A stretch of 20,469 nt of DNA. It comes from Novimethylophilus sp036504375. Its GTDB lineage: Bacteria; Pseudomonadota; Gammaproteobacteria; Burkholderiales; Methylophilaceae. The stretch covers positions 1 through 20,469 of the forward strand of contig NZ_DASXVH010000078.1 in NCBI RefSeq assembly GCF_036504375.1, given 5' to 3'. How positions within the stretch are numbered: the stretch's first letter is position 1; each line of letters begins with the position of its first letter. Position numbers and translations under genes: made by a program. Under the pieces are notes generated by a model. It saw only the letters and a list, made by a program, of their open reading frames with translations. It did no database searches and was not told the DNA's origin. Positions 16,042 to 20,469 of the stretch are shown here, one piece after another.

Positions 16042-17289
16042 TCAGCGGATCGAACACCAGCTGAGCGGATCGAAAGGTTTGCTCTGATAGCGTATTTCAA
16101 AATACAGCCCGGCTTCCGGGTTGCCGCCGCTGTTGCCGACCACGGCGATGGTGTCTCCGGCCGATACTTCGTCGCCGACTTTCTTCAGCAGCGACTGGTT
16201 GTTGCTGTACAAGCTCATGTAGCCGTCGCCGTGGTCGACGATCAGCAAATTGCCGAAACCACGCAGCCAGTCGGCAAAAACCACGCGGCCATTGGCCACG
16301 CTACGCACTTCGTCGCCTTCGGCGGCGCGGATGAACAGGCCTTTCCATGACACGCCGCTATCCTCGCGGGCAGCGCCGAAGCGGTTGGCGAGTTCGCCGC
16401 GTGCCGGCAGGCGCAGTTTGCCTTTGAGCGAGGCAAACGCTCCGCCGCCCGGCACCGGCGTCGGCAGCGCTTCATTGCGCTGGTTTTTTTCCTTGGGCAC
16501 CGCAGATTTTCTGGGAGGCGCTTTAGGCACGATGCGCGCCAGTCGCTCGACCAGTTGCGACAGGCGTTTTTCGTCGCGCTGCAAGCGCGAGATTTCACCG
16601 CGCTGCGACTTGATTTGTGCCGCCAGTTTTTTCAGCACGGTTTTGCGCTCGGTTTGTTGCTTTTGCAGTTCCTGCCGTTCTTTTTCCTGGGCGTTCTTGA
16701 ACTGGGCCACTTCCTGCAGCGCGGACTCGGTCTGGGCGTTGAGTTGCGCGACGTGGGTCAGGTTCTGGCGCAGGTTTTCGATCAGGCGCGCGCGCGCGCG
16801 GGAGACGTAGCCCAGATAATAAACGTCGCGCGCGATGGCGTTCGGGTCGCGCTGTTCCAGCAAAGCCCGCAGGTAGCCCTGCTGGCCGTTCAAGTGCTGG
16901 CGGTAGAGTTGGTCGCTCAATAATTTCTGTTGCAGCGCGATCATGGTTTCAAGCCCGGAACGGTCCTTGCGGATCGCGTTCAGCGCGGCAGCGCTGGTTT
17001 TTTGCTGTTGCACCAGTTCGCGGAGTTTGCGGTTGGTCTCGCTGATCGCCTGTTCGCTCTGTTTCAGCGCGTCGCTGGCTTCGGTATGCGCGCCCTCGGT
17101 GCGGTCGAGTTCCTGCTTGAGATTCTCGATGCGGCTTTGCAGTTGCTGCAGCGATTCCCTGGATGCGGCCTGGGAGGAAGGTTGTGCCGCCGCGACGCCG
17201 CAGGCGGCAAGCAGCATGGTAGTCAGCATGGCCAGCGGCAGCAGCGCACGCGAATGCGCCGCCGCTGGCTTATTTGGCACTGACCACAA
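16042..17289 (-). CDS. envC: EnvC-like murein hydrolase activator (degenerate LytM/M23 domain)
   Basis: Periplasmic activator of the AmiA/B-type cell-wall amidases that split septal peptidoglycan. An N-terminal hydrophobic segment (about 15-35) is followed by two long coiled-coil stretches (about 43-125 and 160-255), a Pro/Lys linker and a C-terminal LytM-type domain (about 288-412). Zinc ligands are absent: GVSWKGLFI (312-320) stands where HxxxD occurs and GLYFEIR (394-400) where HLHFE occurs, as in non-catalytic EnvC, so it should activate rather than cut. The signal segment ends LLAACG, a possible lipobox with Cys30; processing at AAAQ instead would release a soluble protein. The first start, TTG 17289, overlaps the end of gpmI by 20 bp; GTG 17280 is an alternative. 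The overlap argues for cotranscription with gpmI, an arrangement common in proteobacteria. Confidence 0.92.
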   Translation of the reverse strand: MWSVPNKPAAAHSRALLPLAMLTTMLLAACGVAAAQPSSQAASRESLQQLQSRIENLKQELDRTEGAHTEASDALKQSEQAISETNRKLRELVQQQKTSAAALNAIRKDRSGLETMIALQQKLLSDQLYRQHLNGQQGYLRALLEQRDPNAIARDVYYLGYVSRARARLIENLRQNLTHVAQLNAQTESALQEVAQFKNAQEKERQELQKQQTERKTVLKKLAAQIKSQRGEISRLQRDEKRLSQLVERLARIVPKAPPRKSAVPKEKNQRNEALPTPVPGGGAFASLKGKLRLPARGELANRFGAAREDSGVSWKGLFIRAAEGDEVRSVANGRVVFADWLRGFGNLLIVDHGDGYMSLYSNNQSLLKKVGDEVSAGDTIAVVGNSGGNPEAGLYFEIRYQSKPFDPLSWCSIR

Positions 17290-18850
17290 TTGGCATCTCG
17301 TTGAAATCGACGAGAGAATGGCCGGTCATTTCCCGGGGCTGCGGCAAACCCATCATGCGCAGCAGGGTCGGCGCGATGTCAGACAGTGCGCCGGTTGCAT
17401 GCAGCTGCGCCGGGCGGCCGACATAAATGAACGGCACCAGATTGGTGGTGTGCTGGGTGTGCGGCTGGTGGTTGGCATGGTCCTGCATCGTCTCGGCATT
17501 GCCGTGGTCGGCGGTGATGATGACTTCGCCGCCGGTCTGGCGCATGGCCTCCACGACGCGCCCGACGCAGGCATCGAGCGTTTCGATCGCCTTGATGGCG
17601 GCGGCCAGGTTGCCGGTGTGCCCTACCATGTCGGCATTGGCGTAGTTGCAGATAATGGCGTCGTACTTGCGGCTCAAGATGGCCTCGACCAGCTTGTCGG
17701 TGACCTCAAACGCGCTCATTTCCGGCTGCATATCGTAGGTTGCCACTGCCGGCGACTGTACCAGGATGCGGTCTTCGCCCTCGTAGATATGCTCTTCGCC
17801 GCCGTTAAAGAAGAACGTGACATGCGGGTATTTCTCGGTTTCCGCAATACGCAGCTGCTTCAACCCCAGTTTGGCAATGTATTCGCCGAAGCTGTTGTGG
17901 ATGGGCTCCGGCGGGAACGCGACCTGGGCGGCGAGCTCGTTCTTGTTGTACATCGTCAGCGTATAGAAGCCGCTTAAGCGCGGCACGCGCCGACGCTCGA
18001 AGCCATCGAAGCCCGCATCGAGAAAGGCGCGCGTCAGTTCGCGCGCGCGGTCGGAGCGGAAATTCATATAAACAATGACGTCGCCGTCTTTCACCTGTAC
18101 CGGATTCTCTCCGGGCGGCACGATGGCGGTGGCTTTGACGAACTCGTCGTTCTCGTCGCGCGCGTAGGCTGCCTGCAAGCCTTGCAGGGCGCTCTCGGCG
18201 GTGAAATCGCCCTTGCCCTCGGTGATCAGGATATAGGCCGATTCCACGCGCGGCCAGCGCTTGTCCCGGTCCATCGCGTAATAGCGGCCGACAATGGAGG
18301 CGATGCGGCCGGCCTTGAGCTGCGTGCATTTGTCTTCGAGGCTCTTGAGGTAGCGCTCGGCGCTGCGCGGCGGCGTATCGCGGCCGTCGAGGAAGGCGTG
18401 GATGTAGATCTCCCGCACGCCCGCGCGCGCCGCCATTTCCAGCATGGCCTGGATATGGCTTTCATGGCTGTGCACGCCGCCGTCGGACAGCAGGCCGAAT
18501 ATGTGCAGCGCGTGATTGCCGGCCTTGGCTTTCTGCACCGCCTGCACCAGGACCGGATTGGCGAAGAATTCGCCGCTCTTGATCGCATGGTTGATGCGCT
18601 CGAATTCCTGGTACACCACGCGGCCTGCGCCTATGTTCAGGTGGCCCACCTCGGAATTGCCCATCTGCCCCGCCGGCAACCCCACATGGGATTCCGAAGC
18701 GTTGATCAGCGTATGCGGAAAATCCCGCCACAACGCATCCAGATGCGGTTTGTTGGCCTGGGCGATCGCATTGTCCGGAGTTTCGCCGCCGTGGCCGTAG
18801 CCGTCGAGGATCAGGAGGAGGGCGGGAGTTGCGTTTGATGTGGCGTTCAT
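17270..18850 (-). CDS. gpmI: 2,3-bisphosphoglycerate-independent phosphoglycerate mutase
   Basis: Interconverts 3- and 2-phosphoglycerate in glycolysis/gluconeogenesis, cytoplasmic, Mn-dependent, monomeric. The 526-residue length is slightly above the usual 510-515. Alkaline-phosphatase-like metal motifs are complete: LILDGYG with Asp16, GNSEVGH with the catalytic Ser66, the phosphotransferase insert with LDGRDTPP and GRYYAMDRDKRW, and in the C-terminal part NYANADMVGHTGN and TADHGNAE. The ATG at 18850 gives a short polar lead before the first strand; no clear ribosome-binding site precedes it. It is transcribed away from the ArsR-family gene and reads straight into envC with a 20-bp overlap (3 or 11 bp if a later envC start is used). 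No anomalies in the frame. Confidence 0.97.
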   Translation of the reverse strand: MNATSNATPALLLILDGYGHGGETPDNAIAQANKPHLDALWRDFPHTLINASESHVGLPAGQMGNSEVGHLNIGAGRVVYQEFERINHAIKSGEFFANPVLVQAVQKAKAGNHALHIFGLLSDGGVHSHESHIQAMLEMAARAGVREIYIHAFLDGRDTPPRSAERYLKSLEDKCTQLKAGRIASIVGRYYAMDRDKRWPRVESAYILITEGKGDFTAESALQGLQAAYARDENDEFVKATAIVPPGENPVQVKDGDVIVYMNFRSDRARELTRAFLDAGFDGFERRRVPRLSGFYTLTMYNKNELAAQVAFPPEPIHNSFGEYIAKLGLKQLRIAETEKYPHVTFFFNGGEEHIYEGEDRILVQSPAVATYDMQPEMSAFEVTDKLVEAILSRKYDAIICNYANADMVGHTGNLAAAIKAIETLDACVGRVVEAMRQTGGEVIITADHGNAETMQDHANHQPHTQHTTNLVPFIYVGRPAQLHATGALSDIAPTLLRMMGLPQPREMTGHSLVDFNEMPIVVSAK

Positions 18851-18918
18851 TGCCGTATGAGCGAGGCTGGCTTATCAGGAATAAGCGCGTTATTTTATAA
18901 TAGAACACATCAAAACGC

Positions 18919-18926
18919 ATTATACT
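18919..18926. promoter_or_regulatory. Overlapping divergent -10 elements between gpmI and the arsR-type gene
   Basis: TATAAT on the minus strand (18924-18919) and TATACT on the plus strand (18921-18926) overlap. Neither has a good -35 at 17 bases, so assignment is tentative. The 147-bp gap also contains AT-rich TTATTTTATAATA at 18890-18902 and CAATATTG at 18941-18948; no further gene is seen. Readings of the plus-strand frame upstream of 18998 give no regulator-like residues. Confidence 0.3.
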
Positions 18927-18997
18927 TTGGCGTACTTCCTCAATATTGCCGGCCACTTAGCCCCGGTTTCCGGACTTGGGCGAGCAGAGAGTCACCT

Positions 18998-19309
18998 ATG
19001 GACAAGCAAGAGCTGATCGATAAAGACGAACATATTGAACAGGCCGCGCATGCGCTTAAAGCGATGTCTCATCCGCTGCGGCTGAAAATCCTGTGCGTGC
19101 TCGGCGACCGGGAAATCAGCGTCCAGGACATCGTCGAACAGGTCGGCACGACGCAAAGCAATATCTCCCAACATCTTGCCATCCTGCGCGACAAAGACGT
19201 GCTGCGTACGCGCAAGGATGCCAACCGCGTTTATTACCGCGTTTCCGACCCACGCACACTCAAGCTGATCGAGTTGATGCGCGACGTATTCTGCGGCGTT
19301 GCGGAGTAA
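18998..19309 (+). CDS. ArsR/SmtB-family repressor with HlyU/SqrR-type cysteine pair
   Basis: A 103-residue winged helix-turn-helix transcription regulator. The open frame starts at 18857, but the ATG at 18998 is preferred: AGAGAG lies six bases upstream and the ArsR fold begins soon after. KAMSHPLRLKILCVLGD (21-37) is the typical first part; the recognition region is VQDIVEQVGTTQSNISQHLAILRD (42-65); the wing is TRKDANRVYYRVSD. Cys33 in the second helix (ILC) and Cys99 in the last helix (DVFC) are the only cysteines. They fall where HlyU, SqrR and BigR carry the pair that forms a disulfide or polysulfide bridge with reactive sulfur or oxidants. No CxC metal site of classical arsenic or cadmium sensors is present. 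It lies directly upstream of an efflux adaptor gene, which it probably represses, and a hairpin follows its stop. Confidence 0.9.
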   Translation: MDKQELIDKDEHIEQAAHALKAMSHPLRLKILCVLGDREISVQDIVEQVGTTQSNISQHLAILRDKDVLRTRKDANRVYYRVSDPRTLKLIELMRDVFCGVAE

Positions 19310-19318
19310 TCCGGCAAG

Positions 19319-19335
19319 GCAGCCGTTTCGGCTGT
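19319..19335 (+). terminator. Hairpin after the ArsR-family gene, possible weak terminator
   Basis: CAGCCG and CGGCTG (19320-19325 and 19329-19334) form a 6-bp stem with a TTT loop, extendable by a G-U pair, followed by TCTATTTTACTCTTT. The downstream T-run is interrupted, so termination may be partial. It is 10 bp after the regulator stop. Confidence 0.5.
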
Positions 19336-19339
19336 CTAT

Positions 19340-19370
19340 TTTACTCTTTACAATATTAGAATATTATAAT
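19340..19370 (+). promoter_or_regulatory. Promoter and candidate ArsR operator of the efflux adaptor gene
   Basis: A perfect -10 hexamer TATAAT sits at 19365-19370, with TTTACT (19340-19345) or TTACTC (19341-19346) as weak -35 at 19 or 18 bases. Between them AATATT-AG-AATATT (19352-19365) is a symmetric AT-rich element, ending on the first base of the -10, as expected for an ArsR-family operator that blocks polymerase. The start codon at 19382 is only 11 bases after the -10, so the leader would be a few bases long. Confidence 0.5.
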
Positions 19371-19381
19371 AAACTATTTTC

Positions 19382-20422
19382 ATGAAACGAAACATGCTTC
19401 GAGCATTGATTCTGATTGTGTTATTTCCCCGTCTGGCGGATGCTGCGCTGCCTTTTGCCGTAGCGCCGGTAGAATATCGCCCGGTGGCTGCCGGTTACGC
19501 CGCCGAGGCGGTGGTTGAGGCCGGGCGCCAGTCCACTATCGCGGCGCAAGTGGCCGGCCGTATTCTGGAGCTGCGGTGGGATGCCGGCGATATGGTAAAG
19601 CAAGGTCAATTGTTGGCGCGCATAGACGATTCCGCAGCCCGGCCCGACGTCGCCGGCAATCAAGCCCAGGTGGCGCAGGCACAGGCCAATTTGGCTAACG
19701 CCCAGGCGCAGTACGAACGCAGCCAGCAACTGGTGGCGAGAAAATTCATCAGCCAGTCCGCGCTCGACCAGGCGCGCGCCGGCTTTGAAGCGGCCCAGGC
19801 ACAAGTCGCCGCGGCCAGGGCCGGCGTAGCGCAGGCTTCCGCCACACGCAATTTTTCCAGCATTGCCGCGCCATTCTCCGGCTTGGTTTCCGCCCGTCAC
19901 GCGCAGGTCGGCGAAATGGCCAGTCTGGGGCGCGCATTGCTGACGATATTCGACCCCGCCACCTTGCGCGTGGTCGCAAGCGTTCCGCAGGACAGGCTGG
20001 ATGAAGTGCGCAAGAGCGGGCGCGCCGGCATCGAGTTCACGGGCTTGGGCCGCTGGGTGGAGGCAACCTCTGTCGTCGTGCTGCCGCAAGCGGATAACCG
20101 CACCCATGTTTCGCTGGTGCGGCTGGAGTTGCCAAAAGATCTGAAAGGCATCTATCCGGGAATGTATGCACGCGTGCATGTCGCCACCGGCCAGGCTGTG
20201 AAGCTGTTGATCCCGGATGCCGCAGTGGTGCGGCGCAGCGAGGTGACAGGGGTGTATGTCGTGAATGCGTCGGGCCAGCTGCAGTTTCGTCAAATACGGC
20301 TGGGAGAGGAGTCGGGCGACAAAGCGGTAGAAGTGCTGGCGGGTTTGAGCAACGGCGAGCAAGTCGTCACGGAGCCGATGAAAGCCGGCATCTATTTGAA
20401 GGGGCTGGCATCCCGGCATTGA
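19382..20422 (+). CDS. RND efflux periplasmic adaptor (membrane fusion protein)
   Basis: A 346-residue HlyD/AcrA-type adaptor that joins an inner-membrane RND pump to an outer-membrane channel. A signal peptide (about 1-21, ending ADA) is followed by the first beta/lipoyl half with TIAAQVAGRILELRWDAGDM (52-71), a long Ala/Gln-rich alpha-helical hairpin (about 87-155) with QAQVAQAQANLANAQ, the second lipoyl half SIAAPFSGLVSARHAQVGEM (160-179), then beta-barrel and membrane-proximal domains (VLAGLSNGEQVV near the end). No lipobox is present, so it should be soluble or peripheral in the periplasm. No ribosome-binding site precedes ATG 19382; with the -10 just upstream the mRNA may be nearly leaderless. 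An alternative ATG at 19394 would shorten the signal peptide. The substrate is unknown; the regulator upstream suggests sulfur, oxidant or toxic-compound stress. Confidence 0.93.
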   Translation: MKRNMLRALILIVLFPRLADAALPFAVAPVEYRPVAAGYAAEAVVEAGRQSTIAAQVAGRILELRWDAGDMVKQGQLLARIDDSAARPDVAGNQAQVAQAQANLANAQAQYERSQQLVARKFISQSALDQARAGFEAAQAQVAAARAGVAQASATRNFSSIAAPFSGLVSARHAQVGEMASLGRALLTIFDPATLRVVASVPQDRLDEVRKSGRAGIEFTGLGRWVEATSVVVLPQADNRTHVSLVRLELPKDLKGIYPGMYARVHVATGQAVKLLIPDAAVVRRSEVTGVYVVNASGQLQFRQIRLGEESGDKAVEVLAGLSNGEQVVTEPMKAGIYLKGLASRH

Positions 20423-20424
20423 AC

Positions 20425-20469
20425 ATGCATAAACATCCCCTCTCTCCCCTCTCTCCCCAGTCTCCGGTG
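20425..20469 (+). CDS. Start of a downstream gene, probably the RND pump, cut by the right edge
   Basis: An ATG two bases after the adaptor stop opens a frame of 15 codons (MHKHPLSPLSPQSPV) to the window end. The position after an adaptor gene usually holds the RND inner-membrane pump, but these residues are too few and too unremarkable to prove it. The CTCTCCCC-type repeat here makes low-complexity or a different start equally possible. No ribosome-binding site is clear; coupling to the adaptor stop is the only support. Confidence 0.4.
   Translation, partial: MHKHPLSPLSPQSPV

Noticed and set aside
19421..20419. A 332-codon minus-strand open frame
   Set aside because: Antisense to the efflux adaptor, which has signal peptide, lipoyl halves and helical hairpin.
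20433..20460. CTCTCCCC-type short repeat at the right edge
   Set aside because: Two units only, cut by the window end; too little to call a repeat element.

Overview
This GC-rich chromosomal window looks like a free-living betaproteobacterium. A Gallionellaceae/Nitrosomonadales-type genome is my guess, from overall protein flavour and the gpmI-envC pair; no rRNA or other taxonomic marker is present. I see no tRNA, rRNA, CRISPR array, insertion sequence, phage gene or integration site. Genes are tightly packed and no gene-free stretch exceeds about 230 bp.

Layout from left to right. (1) 1-2798, minus: a large GAF-PAS-GAF-PAS-GGDEF-EAL cyclic-di-GMP protein, cut by the left edge inside its EAL domain. 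(2) 3028-6131, plus: ClpB disaggregase behind a sigma-32-like promoter, then a small lipoprotein 32 bp downstream. (3) 6135-7732, minus: a stand-alone cyclic-nucleotide-binding-domain protein translationally coupled to an AI-2E/PerM-family membrane protein. (4) 7854-12192, plus: a methyl-accepting chemotaxis protein whose 5' end needs a frameshift correction, a thiopurine S-methyltransferase, a YjbQ-family protein and an iron-containing alcohol dehydrogenase with altered metal ligands. (5) 12204-15862, minus: a soluble PAS histidine kinase, a CheY-like receiver and a REC-PAS-GGDEF-EAL protein in one tight operon, a probable phosphorelay into c-di-GMP turnover. (6) 16042-18850, minus: gpmI and an EnvC-like divisome activator, separated from the kinase operon by an AT-rich, palindrome-rich gap. 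(7) 18998-20469, plus: an ArsR-family regulator with a HlyU/SqrR-type cysteine pair, then the periplasmic adaptor of an efflux pump and the first codons of a probable inner-membrane partner cut by the right edge.

The common theme is signalling: two dual GGDEF-EAL proteins, a kinase/receiver pair, a chemoreceptor, a cyclic-nucleotide sensor and a probable thiol-based repressor, set among housekeeping genes (clpB, gpmI, envC). The most useful second looks are the chemoreceptor frameshift, the candidate reactive-sulfur/redox switch beside the efflux operon, the kinase-to-c-di-GMP operon and the unusual metal site of the alcohol dehydrogenase. I found no clearly new system; most of the window is recognisable.
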